In this document: positions 7,492-19,500 of the stretch, in pieces
Layout: every line of letters begins with the position of its first letter
Position numbering within the stretch: the first letter of the stretch is position 1
NCBI GenBank assembly: GCA_003999685.1
Contig: CP021222.1
Span: 1 to 64,000 of the forward strand
Source: Taiwanofungus camphoratus
Lineage: Eukaryota; Basidiomycota; Agaricomycetes; Polyporales; Taiwanofungaceae
Length of the DNA stretch: 64,000 nucleotides
Direction: 5' to 3'
Notes under the pieces: model-generated
What the model saw: the letters and a program-made list of their open reading frames with translations, nothing else
Told to the model about the DNA's origin: nothing
The model's database searches: none
Position numbers and translations under genes: made by a program

Positions 7492-10400
7492 ATGGCCAAT
7501 CGCCTACCTCGTTCTGGACCCACCCGTTCGACTTCCGCCGGACCAGGTGGAGCATCACTTCGCGCCGCTATCGCACGGAATCTTGCTCCCCCCTCGTTGG
7601 CTTATGCCATGGGAGCGACGACACTTGAGACTATTGCCGATGAGTTCCGCGCCGTCCTTTCAGCTGAGACATTTGACACCGTCCTTTCAGTTGTGCCTCT
7701 CGTATATCGGGAGGTACTCCGCCCGGTTTTGGCTAGCATTGCGGAAGCAAAGGAACGCTGCGTTTCCTTGTCGAAGCAAGTGGGTGAGCTCGAGGCTCAT
7801 CTTGCCAACGGTTCCCTTCCGCCCCAGTTACAAGGCATGGGGGAACCCGTTTTCCAGTCGGCGAAAGTTTGGCTGGAAACACACCCGGCGGAACCAGGGG
7901 CTCTTGCGACGAAATTTCAAACGTTTCGTCGCGAAGCACTTGCTTTAGCGATTTCGCAAAAGCGTGCTGAGCTCACGTTCTTCGAGGGCGCGCTGGACCC
8001 TACTACTATGTTGGGGAAGGCGCGCGATGTGGTCGATTCACAATGGGCCGCGATCTCTCAGAGTTCGCGTGTTCCTAAGTGGAAAACTTCTCTTGACGGC
8101 AACGTTGAGATTGAGGGATGGCAGAACGACCCCGTCCTCGAGTCGGAACACAAGCGATTCGTCGCTGTGCTCCCCCGTTTTTGCTTTCGTGTCGTGAATA
8201 TTCGCGAATCACAGTTAGCTCATGCGGCGACTCGAGCCAGTGCGAAGAGTGCCCTCAAGGCGGTTGCAGAGGTGGAAATGAGTGACACCACTGAGAACCC
8301 TGCCGCCTTGAAGAAACTGATCGATGATGCTGTTGATCGTCGGTTGAAAGGTGAGGGCACCTCGAAGAACGTTAAACAACAGGTCAGTTTTGTATATGGT
8401 TCAATACCTAAAAACTTACCTGGCGCCGCTCTCTCTCGTATTTTAGAAGGGCAAAGGCAAGGTGCCGAATCGTTCAGCGCGCATGAGTACAGGAGGACGC
8501 CCTCCCAAAGCTCCGCAGCGCGCGGCAAAGCAGAAGCAAGCCGCTTCGTCGAAAAAAGCTTCGACGAAGAAGAACAAAGGAAAAGGGAAAGGGAGACCGA
8601 ACTAATACGGTATGTCCTTCGGTCGCGACTCAGATTCTCGCAACCCTCCACCTATCCTGACGCAATACTTGATCTACCTACACCAGTCGGGGCACGCACC
8701 CTCCTTTACTTTGCACCGGCCGCTTTAGTCGAGGCACAGAGGTTCCGGACATGGGTTCATGTTGGCGACGATGTTAGATTACCGGCGGAGATCAGTATTC
8801 ACATTTCTTGCGGACTTAAGTACATGCTGTACGCTCCCCCCTCAGGGGAGTTGGTTCAAAACGCTTATGATGATTTTTGTGAAAGAATTCGGTGGAGAAT
8901 TCATTTCGCCTGCAAACAAAAAATTCTTGAGCGGCAAGGAATAAGTCAACCACCTTATGATCCTGACTACGACTTGAGATTAAAGCGTGATAGCAACGCG
9001 CCTCAAGCCAGCCAATATATCGAGCTTGGTCTTAAACGCGGGCAAACATACGTCACTGAATTCATACGCACTGTCGTACCCGGTTTGAAAGCTAGAAGTC
9101 GTCCTAATCGACTTGTAGACCTGGACAAAGTTCGCCTCTGGCTGGACGAGCATAACTACCTCGTCCTCCAAACGGATAAGAACCTCGGCGCTGCTGTAGT
9201 CACAAAGGAATGGTTCATTAACGGTTGCAATTTACTTCTGTCAAATACGGCTGACTATCAGGAAATTAATCCCGGTCAGCGACAGATGTACCTAGAAAAG
9301 GTTACTAAGCGGGTTAAGGAGTTAAGCGATTGGGTCGAAGGGGCTTTGCCTCATGATCAGACACTCCAGTTAGCCAAATACCTTCGGTCAAAATGTCCCG
9401 AGAGCGAGTTGGAAGAGCCTAAGGTTCCCATCTTCTATGGTATCCCAAAAATCCATAAGACACCAGTGAAGATGCGGCCGATTGTGCCCTGTCATTCATG
9501 CGCTCAAGGCCCCGCGGCTAAAGTAGTATCCAAGTTGTTGAAACCTATCATAGAGGCTGAGCCCTTTATTATACATGGCAGTAAAGATCTTGCTGGCAAG
9601 TTAGCAACGGTTAAAACACTAAAATATAAAAAGTATTGGTTGGTGGCCGGCGACGTCGTCGCTTTCTACCCTAATGTACCGCTCAGAGAATGCGTTGGCA
9701 TTGTCTCAAAACTGTATATTAGTCATCCATTGGGTAGTCAAACTACGGACCACCCCGAATTTTACAATGCCTTGTTTATTCGATGTATGCAATCAGCCAA
9801 TTACGATCTAATAGTTGACTTCAACGGTCACACATTTCTTCAAAAACGGGGGTTAGCAATGGGAGTGGCATGTTCGCCCGACCTCGCTAACCTATATGGA
9901 TGCCATTTTGAAAATAAAGTCTGGCCTTCTGGGCAGGTTAGCCCACCTTTTCTTTATTATGGGCGGTACATCGATGATGTATTCGCTATCGTTGAAGCAG
10001 GTAGTGCAGCAGAGGCACTTGAACTCTGTACCAGTCGTATTTCATACACTGGCTGTACTATAACATGGGAAGTGTCGGAATGGGCAACGCCGTTCCTTGA
10101 CATGCTTATTTATATTGACCCCGCTACCAACCGGGTGGAACATAAGCCGTATCGGAAAGCACTTAACCATCATGAAAGAATACCATGGATATCTCACCAC
10201 CCAAAGGACGTTAAAAAAGGCACGTTCATTGGAGAGATGAGCCGTTTAGCTACGCTAAGTTCTAAGTTGGAACACTACTTAGATGCCCTTAAAGGGCTTG
10301 TCGATTTGTACGTCGGCCGTGGCTATCCTCCTGCTCTGGTTGTCTCCTGGCTTGATGCACATAAAGCAGTACGCTGGGCGAAACGTTTGGATATAAAACA

Positions 10401-11016
10401 AACTTCGACCGAAAAAGCGGACGCGAATGATGGCGTACTTGTGCTTAAATCACAATTCAACCCTTCATGGGATTCTTTCGATATTCATGAATTAATGACA
10501 CGTGTCACCGGATCTTGGGTGGAGTCTTTGAGTTTCTTCAAAAACTTCTTTTCGGCGAGCTGGGAAAACTCGGCCGCTCCGATTTTCGATTATTCGGCTG
10601 GGGGTTCGCGGGATGCGACCCTATCCGGCACAGTTCAGACCACGCTTGAGGAGTGGTGGGATCCCGCCCGAGTAGCCCAGCGAAAGCTGTCGCGCGAAAC
10701 GGCGGCTGCTTCGGCAGCAGCAGATCGTGCCGCCGCTGAAGCCCGGCGGTCTGATCAAATCTCGACACTGGCGGCGGTTGTCCATGATAACCGCGCAGAC
10801 GAGGGCTGGGTATGGACTGGGCGGTACCTAAGGAAACCCACCGGATTTATTGAGGCGGAGAAGGTCCCTGACCTTTCCCAACTCGGATTCTTAGACAAGC
10901 GCTGGCTTGTGTCGCGGAAACGGGAAACCAATTTCGCTGACCTAGCAAGTAAATGGCGCAGAAGTGTTATTAATGCCCAAAGTGCGGATGACGTACTTCT
11001 GGAAATGGATATTTAA
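7492..11016 (+). CDS. Reverse transcriptase of Penelope-like element, type A, 1174 aa
   Basis: Intact RT closely related to the 1842-5345 protein over the palm and C-terminus, and more diverged in the N-terminal 400 residues. It has the DKG-like LQTDKNLGAAVV, PKIHK, motif A GDVVAFYPNV, motif B KRGLAMGVACSPDLAN, motif C YGRYIDDVFAIV and FLDMLIYID. An acidic, basic-flanked stretch around residues 350-370 varies between copies. There is no GIY-YIG domain. It starts at ATG 7492, about 196 bases after the pLTR. The flanking pLTRs and telomere-like tracts place it in a complete element. It presumably copies its own RNA at chromosome ends (family inference). Confidence 0.93.
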   Translation: MANRLPRSGPTRSTSAGPGGASLRAAIARNLAPPSLAYAMGATTLETIADEFRAVLSAETFDTVLSVVPLVYREVLRPVLASIAEAKERCVSLSKQVGELEAHLANGSLPPQLQGMGEPVFQSAKVWLETHPAEPGALATKFQTFRREALALAISQKRAELTFFEGALDPTTMLGKARDVVDSQWAAISQSSRVPKWKTSLDGNVEIEGWQNDPVLESEHKRFVAVLPRFCFRVVNIRESQLAHAATRASAKSALKAVAEVEMSDTTENPAALKKLIDDAVDRRLKGEGTSKNVKQQVSFVYGSIPKNLPGAALSRILEGQRQGAESFSAHEYRRTPSQSSAARGKAEASRFVEKSFDEEEQRKRERETELIRYVLRSRLRFSQPSTYPDAILDLPTPVGARTLLYFAPAALVEAQRFRTWVHVGDDVRLPAEISIHISCGLKYMLYAPPSGELVQNAYDDFCERIRWRIHFACKQKILERQGISQPPYDPDYDLRLKRDSNAPQASQYIELGLKRGQTYVTEFIRTVVPGLKARSRPNRLVDLDKVRLWLDEHNYLVLQTDKNLGAAVVTKEWFINGCNLLLSNTADYQEINPGQRQMYLEKVTKRVKELSDWVEGALPHDQTLQLAKYLRSKCPESELEEPKVPIFYGIPKIHKTPVKMRPIVPCHSCAQGPAAKVVSKLLKPIIEAEPFIIHGSKDLAGKLATVKTLKYKKYWLVAGDVVAFYPNVPLRECVGIVSKLYISHPLGSQTTDHPEFYNALFIRCMQSANYDLIVDFNGHTFLQKRGLAMGVACSPDLANLYGCHFENKVWPSGQVSPPFLYYGRYIDDVFAIVEAGSAAEALELCTSRISYTGCTITWEVSEWATPFLDMLIYIDPATNRVEHKPYRKALNHHERIPWISHHPKDVKKGTFIGEMSRLATLSSKLEHYLDALKGLVDLYVGRGYPPALVVSWLDAHKAVRWAKRLDIKQTSTEKADANDGVLVLKSQFNPSWDSFDIHELMTRVTGSWVESLSFFKNFFSASWENSAAPIFDYSAGGSRDATLSGTVQTTLEEWWDPARVAQRKLSRETAAASAAADRAAAEARRSDQISTLAAVVHDNRADEGWVWTGRYLRKPTGFIEAEKVPDLSQLGFLDKRWLVSRKRETNFADLASKWRRSVINAQSADDVLLEMDI

Positions 11017-11109
11017 AACTGTTAAGTCAGTTTGATTAGCATCGGTTACATCAGGTGTAACGTTATCTTAGTGTGTTGGTGTATTAGGGTTGTCTGTTCA
11101 AACCAGACC

Positions 11110-11207
11110 TAACCTAACCCTAACCTAACCTAACCTAACCTAACCGAACCTAACCTAACCTAACCTAACCTAACCTAACGCTAATCCTAACCTAACCTAA
11201 CCTAACC
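11110..11207. repeat. Element-borne telomere-like tract, type A
   Basis: CCTAA repeats with the ordered variants CCCTAA, CCGAACC and CGCTAATCC. The same order recurs at 15548-15645 and 20149-20246, so the tract is inherited element sequence. Confidence 0.82.
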
Positions 11208-12058
11208 GCCGGACTTTCCCAGTCCTGCGCTTAGGGTTGCCTTAAAATAGATAGGCGCCTTACGTGTCACATGATATGTTCGGCACTTAGTACGGACCGG
11301 CCCTTCATTGCGGCCCGGTGCGCGCCGTTCCCGCATGCTAGCGGAGCGCGCGATAACTACTATGGTCCCCAGCGCCCCTCTGCTGTGTTAGTCCATGATC
11401 TGGTGATCTGTGGGTTGTAACATGCTAGAGCACGGTGCGGCAACTTGCTGGACGCGGTCCTGATGAGTATCCTTCCCCCGCCCCGCATGGCTCGGACAGG
11501 GTGCTCCCGGGGATTCCCAGGTTTGTGCCATGACATGATGCTTCCTCAGTGGTCCACGCTGCCCTTAGTAGACGCCCGGAATGCGGCCCGGTCACATGAT
11601 CGGCGCGGCACCGGCTATGTTGTTCCTATCTATGTCCGGCCCGGATTAACCTTCGGCCCGGACTTCCTATCTCTTATCTCAGACCTTGAGCCTAGGCTTG
11701 AGGTCTGGATTCTAATCTTAATCAGATGACTCTGACATCTGATCAGTAATGGTGTCTAGGCGAATCTAGACAATGATGATTGCTTATCGCTGATTGATTA
11801 GGATAGGAGGGAGAGACGTGATTCGCTCCCACCCGCAACCCTTTGCCCTGGTAAGGTCAAACTGACTTAGTCACCGGCCCCCGGGCCCTGACTCAACCAT
11901 AAGCGTGACTTTGGTTGAACTTGGTTATAAGCGACGCTAGTGCTCTGATGAGACTTAGTCGAAATTAGCCGTCCGATAGCGATATCGGGCTAATTAGTAC
12001 TAGCTTCCATTAAGTCTTCTCAACGCTCGCAACTCCTTCGTCGTTGCTCGCTCCACCT
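11208..12058 (+). repeat. 3' pLTR, type A (insertion 3)
   Basis: Direct repeat of 6445-7295 with no differences seen. It is followed at 12059 by a pure CCTAA tract that separates it from the truncated RT of insertion 4. Confidence 0.85.
11936..12004 (+). ncRNA. Hammerhead ribozyme, type A pLTR copy 3
   Basis: Same core and helices as 576-644, including the GCGA-capped stem III. Confidence 0.92.
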
Positions 12059-12107
12059 CCTAACCTAACCTAACCTAACCTAACCTAACCTAACCTAACC
12101 TAACCTA
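12059..12107. repeat. Pure CCTAA tract (healed junction)
   Basis: About ten uninterrupted CCTAA units without the element-borne variants. They join RT codon 60 with shared bases AAC. I read this as telomerase-added repeat on a truncated cDNA. Confidence 0.78.
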
Positions 12108-15100
12108 ACATTTGACACCGTATTATCAGTCGTGCCTCTCGTATACCGGGAGGTACTCCGCCCGGTTCTGGCTAGCATTGCGGAAGCAAAGGAACGCTGC
12201 GTTTCTTTGTCGAAGCAAGTGGGTGAGCTCGAGGCTCATCTTGCCAGCGGTTCCCTTCCGCCCCAGTTACAAGGCATGGGGGAACCCGTTTTCCAGTCTG
12301 CAAAAGCATGGCTGGAAACACACCCGGCGGAACCAGGGGCTCTTGCGGAGAAATTTAAAACGTTTCGCCGCGAAGCACTCGCTTTAGCCATTGCGCAAAA
12401 GCGTGCTGAGCTCTCGTTCTTCGAGGGCGCGTTGGACCCTACTACTATGTTGGGGAAGGCGCGCGACGTGGTCGACACTCAGTGGGCTGCGATCTCACAA
12501 GGATCGCGGGTCCCTAAGTGGAGAACCTCTCTTGACGGGAACGTCGAGATTGAAGGTTGGCAGAACGACCCCGTCCTCGAGTCGGAACACAAGCGATTCG
12601 TCGCTGTGCTCCCGCGTTTTTGCTTTCGTGTCGTGAACATTCGCGAATCACAGTTAGCACATGCCGCGACTCGAGCCAATGCGAAGAGTGCCCTTAAGGC
12701 AGTGGCGGAGGTGGAGATGAGCGACACCACCGAGAACCCCGCTGCCTTGAAAAAACTGATTGACGATGCGGTTGATCGTCGGTTGAAAGGTGAGGGCACC
12801 TCGAAGAACGTTAAACAGCAGGTTAGTTTTGTACATGGTTCAGTACCTAAAGACTTACCTGGCGCCACCCTCTCTCGTATTTTAGAAGGGCAAAGGCAAG
12901 GCGCCAAATCGTTCGGCGCGCATGAGCACAGGAGGACGCCCTCCAAAAGCTCCGCAGCGCGCGGCAAAGCAGAAGCAGGCCGCTTCGTCGAAGAAGGCTT
13001 CGACGAAGAAGAACAAAGGGAAAGGGAAAGGGAGACCGAATTGATACGGTGTGTCCTTCGGTCGCGACTCCGCTTCTCGCAACCTTCCACTTACCCTGAT
13101 TGTATACTTGATCTTCCTACACCAGTCGGGGCACGCACCCTCCTTTACTTTGCACCGGCGGCTTTAGTCGAGGCACAGAGGTTCCGGACTTGGGTTCATG
13201 TTGGCGACGGTGTCAGTTTACCTGCGGACATCAGTATACATATTTCTTGCGGACTTAAATACATGCTGTATGCTCGCCCCTCAGGCGAGTTAGTTCAAAA
13301 CGCTTATGATGACTTTTGTGAACGTGTACGATGGAGAGTACACTTTGCCTGTAAACAAAAGATCCTTGAGCGGCAAGGAATTAGTCAACCACCATATGAT
13401 CCTGACTACGATTTGAGATTAAAGCGCGATAGCAACGCGCCTCAAGCCAGCCAATACATCGAACTTGGTCTTAAACGCGGGCAAACATACGTCACTGAAT
13501 TCATACGCACTGTCGTACCCGGTTTGAAAGCTAGAAGTCGCCCTAATCGACTTGTAGACCTGGACAAAGTTCGCCTCTGGTTAGATGAGCATAACTACCT
13601 CATCCTCCAAACGGATAAGAACCTCGGTGCTGCTGTAGTCACAAGGGAATGGTTCATTAATGGTTGCAACTTACTTCTGTCAAATACGGCTGACTATCAG
13701 GAAATCAATCCCGGTCAGCGGCAGATGTATTTAGAAAAGGTTACTAAGCGGGTTAAGGAGTTAAGCGATTGGGTCGAAGGGGCTATGCCTCACGATCAGA
13801 CACTCCAGTTAGCCAAATTCCTTCGGTCAAAATGTCCCGAGAGCGAGTTGGATGAGCCTAAGGTTCCCATCTTCTATGGTATCCCAAAAATCCATAAGAC
13901 ACCGGTGAAGATGCGGCCTATTGTGCCCTGTCACTCATGCGCTCAAGGCCCCGCGGCTAAAGTAGTATCCAAGTTGTTGAAACCTATCATAGAGGCTGAG
14001 CCCTTTATTATACATGGCAGCAAAGACCTTGCTGGCAAGTTAGCAACGGTTAAAACACTAAAATATAAAAAATATTGGCTTGTGGCCGGCGATGTTGTCG
14101 CTTTCTACCCCAATGTACCTCTCAGAGAATGCGTAGGCATTGTATCTAAATTGTACATTAGTCATCCATTGGGTAGTCAATCAACGGACCACCCCGAATT
14201 TTACAACGCCTTGTTTATTCGGTGTATGCAATCAGCCAATTACGATTTGATAGTTGACTTCAACGGTCACACATTTCTTCAAAAACGTGGGTTAGCAATG
14301 GGAGTGGCATGTTCGCCCGACCTAGCTAATCTATATGGATGCCATTTTGAAAATAAAGTCTGGCCTTCTGGGCAGGTTAGCCCACCCTTTCTTTATTATG
14401 GGCGATACATCGACGATGTATTTGCTATCGTTGAAGCAGGTAGTGCAGCGGAGGCGCTTGAACTCTGCACCAGTCGTATTTCATACACTGGTTGTACTAT
14501 AACATGGGAAGTGTCGGAATGGGCAACGCCATTCCTTGACATGCTTATTTATATTGACCCCGTAACCAACCGGGTGGAACATAAGCCGTATCGGAAAGCA
14601 CTTAACCATCATGAAAGAATACCATGGATATCTCACCATCCAAAGGACGTTAAAAAAGGCACGTTCATTGGAGAGATGAGCCGTTTAGCCACGCTAAGTT
14701 CTAAGTTGGAACACTACTTAGATGCCCTTAAAGGGCTTGTCGATTTGTACGTCGGCCGTGGCTATCCCCCTGCTCTGGTTGTTGCATGGCTTGATGCACA
14801 TAAAGCAGTACGCTGGGCGAAACGTTTGGACATTAAACAAACTTCGACCAAAGTGGCGGATGCGAATGATGGCGTACTTGTGATTAAGTCGCAATTTAAC
14901 CCTTCATGGGATTCTTTCGATGTTCATGAATTAATGACACGTGTCACCGGATCTTGGGTGGAGTCTTTAAGTTTCTTTAAAAACTTCTTTTCGGCGAGTT
15001 GGGAAAACTCGGCCGCCCCGATTTTCGATTATTCGGCTGGGGGTTCGCGGGATGCGACCCTATCCGGCACAGTTCAGACCACGCTTGAGGAGTGGTGGGA

Positions 15101-15455
15101 TCCCGCCCGAGTAGCCCAGCGCAAGCTGTCGCGCGAAACGGCGGCTGCCTCGGCAGCAGCAGATCGTGCCGCCGCTGAAGCCCGGCGGTCTGATCAAATC
15201 TCTACACTGGCGGCGGCTGTCCATGATAACCGCGCAGAAGAGGGCTGGGTATGGACTGGGCGGTACCTAAGGAAACCCACCGGATTTATTGAGGCGGAGA
15301 AGGTCGCAGACCTTTCCCAACTCGGATTCTTAGACAAGCGCTGGCTTGTGTCTCGGAAGCGGGAAACCAATTTCGCGGACTTAGCAAGTAAATGGCGCAG
15401 AAGTGTTATTAATGCCCAAAGTGCGGATGACGTACTTTTGGAAATGGATATATAA
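12108..15455 (+). pseudogene. RT of Penelope-like element, 5'-truncated (insertion 4)
   Basis: 1115 sense codons plus stop, open throughout, equivalent to residue 60 to the end of the 1174-aa type A RT. The natural ATG and about 59 residues were lost when the insertion was truncated. The first in-frame codons follow telomere repeat with no start codon nearby. All RT motifs (DKN, GDVVAFYPNV, KRGLAMG, RYIDDVF) are intact, so decay since insertion has been slight. A shortened protein from an internal start is conceivable, but nothing here supports it. Confidence 0.88.
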
Positions 15456-15645
15456 ACTGTTAAGTCAGTTTGATTAGCATCGGTTACATCAGGTGTAACG
15501 TTATCTTAGTGTGTTGGTGTATTAGGGTTGTCTGTTCAAACCAGACCTAACCTAACCCTAACCTAACCTAACCTAACCTAACCGAACCTAACCTAACCTA
15601 ACCTAACCTAACCTAACGCTAATCCTAACCTAACCTAACCTAACC

Positions 15646-16503
15646 GCCGGACTCTCCCAGTCCTGCGCTTAGGGTTGCCTAAAATAGATAGGCGCCTTAC
15701 GTGTCACATGATATGTTCGGCACTTAGTACGGACCGGCCCCTCACTGCGGCCCGGTGCGCGCCGTTCCCGCATGCTAGCGGAGCGCGCGTTAACTACTAT
15801 GGTCCCCAGCGCCCCTCTGCTGTGTTAGTCCATGATCTGGTGATCTGTGGGTTGTAACATGCTAGAGCACGGTGCGGCAACTTGCTGGACGCGGTCCTAT
15901 TGAGTATCCTTCCCCCGCCCCGCATGGCTCGGACAGGGTGCTCACGGGGATTCCCAGGCTTGTGCCATGACATGATGCTTCCTCAGTGGTCCACGCTGCC
16001 CTTAGTAGACGCCCGGAAAGCGGCCCGGTCACATGATCGGTGCGGCACCGGCTATGTTGTTCCTATCTATATCCGGCCCGGATTAACCTTCGGCCCGGAC
16101 TTCCTATCTTTTATCTCGGATCTTGAGCATAGGCTTGAGATCCGGATTCTTATCTTAATCAGATGACTCTGACATCTGATCAGTAATGGTGTCTAGGCGA
16201 ATCTAGACAATGATGATTGCTCATCGCTGACTGATTAGGATAGGAGGGAGAGACGTGATTCGCTCCCACCTGCAACCCTTTGCCCTGGTACGGTCAAACT
16301 GACTTAGTCACCGGCCCCCGGGTCATGACTCAACCATAAGCGTGACTTATGTTGAACTTGGTTATAAGCGACGCTAGTGCTCTGATGAGACTTAGTCGAA
16401 ATTAGCCGTCCGATAGCGATATCGGGCTAATTAGTACTAGCTTCCTCTAAGCCTCCCCTCCTGCCCTGCACTCGCAGCCCTTGTAGTGTTGATACATAGA
16501 CCT
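15646..16503 (+). repeat. 3' pLTR, type A (insertion 4)
   Basis: Complete pLTR with small differences from the insertion 3 copies (for example CTCTCCCAG at the start). Its 3' end is of the ATACATAGACCT kind shared with insertion 1, so at least two pLTR-end variants circulate. Confidence 0.83.
16373..16441 (+). ncRNA. Hammerhead ribozyme, type A pLTR copy 4
   Basis: Same core and pairing as 576-644. Confidence 0.92.
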
Positions 16504-16542
16504 CCTAACCTAACCTAACCTAACCTAACCTAACCTAACCTA
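16504..16542. repeat. Pure CCTAA tract (healed junction)
   Basis: Seven to eight clean CCTAA units joining the RT at codon 5. CCTA is shared between the repeat and the element at the junction. Confidence 0.78.
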
Positions 16543-19500
16543 CCTCGTTCTGGATCCACCCGTTCGTCTTCCGCAGGACCAGGTGGAGCATCACTTCGCG
16601 CCGCTATTGCGCGGAACCTTGCTCCCCCCTCGTTGGCTTATGCCATGGGAGCGACGTCACTTGAGACTATTGCCGATGAGTTCCGCGCCGTCCTTTCAGC
16701 CGAAACATTTGACACAGTGTTATCAGTCGTGCCTCTCGTATACCGGGAGGTACTCCGCCCGGTTTTGGCTAGCATTGCGGAAGCGAAGGAACGCTGCGTT
16801 TCTTTGTCGAAGCAAGTGGGTGAGCTCGAGGCTCATCTTGCCAACGGTTCCCTTCCGCCCCAGTTACAAGGCATGGGGGAACCCGTTTTCCAGTCAGCGA
16901 AAGTTTGGCTGGAAACACACCCGGCGGAACCAGGGGCTCTTGCGGAGAAATTTAAAACGTTTCGCCGCGAAGCACTCGCTTTAGCCATAGCGCAAAAGCG
17001 TGCTGAGCTCACGTTCTTTGAGGGCGCGCTGGACCCTACTACTATGTTGGGGAAGGCGCGCGACGTGGTCGACTCACAATGGGCTGCGATCTCACAAGGA
17101 TCGCGTGTCCCTAAGTGGAGAACTTCTCTCGATGGGAACGTCGAGATTGAAGGTTGGCAGAACGACCCCGTCCTTGAGTCGGAACACAAGCGATTCGTCG
17201 CTGTGCTCCCGCGATTTTGCTTCCGTGTCGTGAATATTCGCGAATCACAGTTAGCACATGCCGCGACTCGAGCCAATGCAAAGAGTGCCCTCAAGGCAGT
17301 AGCGGAGGTAGAAATGAGTGATACCACCGAGAACCCTGCTGCCTTGAAGAAGTTGATTGATGATGCTGTGGATCGTCGGTTGAAAGGTGAGGGCACCTCA
17401 AAGAACGTTAAACAACAGGTCAGTTTTGTACATGGTTCAGTACCTAAAAACTTACCTGGCGCCGCTCTCTCTCGTATTTTAGAAGGGCAAAGGCAAGGCG
17501 CCAAATCGTTCGGCGCGCATGAGCACAGGAGGACGCCCTCCCAAAGCTCCGCAACGCGCGGCAAAGCAAAAGCAGGCCGCTTCATCGAAGAAAGCTTCGA
17601 CGATGAAGAAGAACAAAGGGAAAGGGAAAGGGAGACCGAATTAATACGGTCAGTACTTCGGTCGCGACTCAGATTTTCGCAACCCTCAACTTACCCGGAT
17701 GAATTACTTGATCTACCCACTCCAGTCGGGGCACGCACCCTCCTTTACTTTGCACCGGCCGCTTTAGTCGAAGCACAGAGGTTCCGGACTTGGGTTCATG
17801 TTGGCGACGGAGTTAGTTTACCTGCGGAGATCAGTATTCATATTTCTTGCGGACTTAAGTACATGCTGTACGCTCGCCCTTCAGGCGAGTTAGTTCAAAA
17901 CGCTTATGATGATTTTTGTGAAAGAATTCGGTGGAGAGTTCATTTCGCCTGCAAACAAAAGATTCTTGAGCGGCAAGGAATAAGTCAACCACCATATGAC
18001 CCAGACTACGACTTGAGGTTGAAACGCGACAGCAACGCACCTCAAGCCAGCCAATATATCGAACTTGGTCTTAAACGCGGGCAAACATACGTCACTGAAT
18101 TCATACGCAATGTCGTACCCGGTTTGAAAGCTAGGAGTCGCCCTAATCGACTCGTAGACCTGGACAAAGTTCGCCTCTGGTTGGACGAGCATAACTACCT
18201 CGTCCTCCAAACGGATAAGAACCTCGGCGCTGCTGTAGTCACAAGGGAATGGTTCATCAATGGTTGCAACTTACTTCTGTCAAATACGGCTGACTATCAG
18301 GAAATCAATCCTGGTCAACGGCAGATGTACTTAGAAAAGGTTACTAAACGGGTTAAGGAGTTAAGCGATTGGGTCGAAGGGGCTTTGCCTCATGATCAGA
18401 CACTCCAGTTAGCCAAATTTCTTCGGTCAAAATGTCCCGAGAGCGAGTTGGACGAGCCCAAGGTTCCCATCTTCTATGGTATCCCAAAAATCCATAAGAC
18501 ACCAGTGAAGATGCGGCCTATTGTGCCCTGTCACTCATGCGCTCAAGGCCCCGCGGCTAAAGTAGTATCCAAGTTGTTGAAACCCATCATAGAGGCAGAA
18601 CCCTTTATTATACATGGCAGTAAAGATCTTGCTGGCAAGTTAGCAACGGTTAAAACACTAAAATATAAAAAGTATTGGCTTGTGGCCGGCGACGTTGTCG
18701 CTTTCTACCCCAATGTACCTCTCAGAGAATGCGTAGGCATTGTATCTAAATTGTACATTAGTCATCCATTGGGTAGTCAAACTACGGACCACCCCGAATT
18801 TTATAACGCCTTATTTATTCGGTGTATGCAATCAGCCAATTACGACTTAATAGTTGACTTCAACGGTCACACATTTCTTCAAAAGCGTGGATTAGCTATG
18901 GGAGTGGCATGTTCGCCCGACCTTGCTAATCTATATGGATGCCATTTTGAAAATAAAGTCTGGCCTTCTGGGCAGGTTAGCCCACCCTTTCTTTATTATG
19001 GGCGTTACATCGATGATGTATTCGCTATCGTTGAAGCAGGTAGTGCAGCTGAGGCACTTGAACTCTGTACCAGTCGTATTTCCTACACTGGTTGTACTAT
19101 AACATGGGAAGTGTCGGAATGGGCAACGCCATTCCTGGACATGCTTATTTATATTGACCCCGTAACCAACCGGGTGGAACATAAGCCGTATCGGAAAGCA
19201 CTTAACCATCATGAAAGAATACCATGGATATCTCACCATCCAAAGGACGTTAAAAAAGGCACGTTCATTGGGGAGATGAGCCGTTTAGCTACGCTAAGTT
19301 CTAAGTTGGAACATTACTTAGATGCCCTTAAAGGGCTTGTCGATTTGTACGTCGGCCGTGGCTATCCCCCTGCTCTGGTTGTTGCATGGCTTGACGCACA
19401 TAAAGCAGTACGCTGGGCGAAACGTTTGGACATTAAACAAACTTCGACCGAAGCGGCGGACGCGAATGATGGCGTACTTGTACTTAAGTCGCAATTTAAC

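Larger units (their letters stand above)
6445..12058 (+). mobile_element. Insertion 3: full-length type A endonuclease-less Penelope-like element
   Basis: Type A pLTR (6445-7295), CCTAACCTAACCAA linker, leader, intact RT ORF (7492-11016), 3' hairpin, variant telomere-like tract (11110-11207) and second pLTR (11208-12058). The pLTRs are offset by 4763 bp and show no differences in the stretches compared, including private variants such as the AATGCGG triplet change. This is a recent insertion and the best type A reference copy in the window. Confidence 0.88.
12108..16503 (+). mobile_element. Insertion 4: type A element truncated inside the RT ORF
   Basis: Starts at an internal RT codon directly after pure telomere repeat, then continues through the rest of the ORF, 3' hairpin, variant tract (15548-15645) and complete 3' pLTR (15646-16503). 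The 5' pLTR and about the first 59 codons are missing. Confidence 0.86.
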
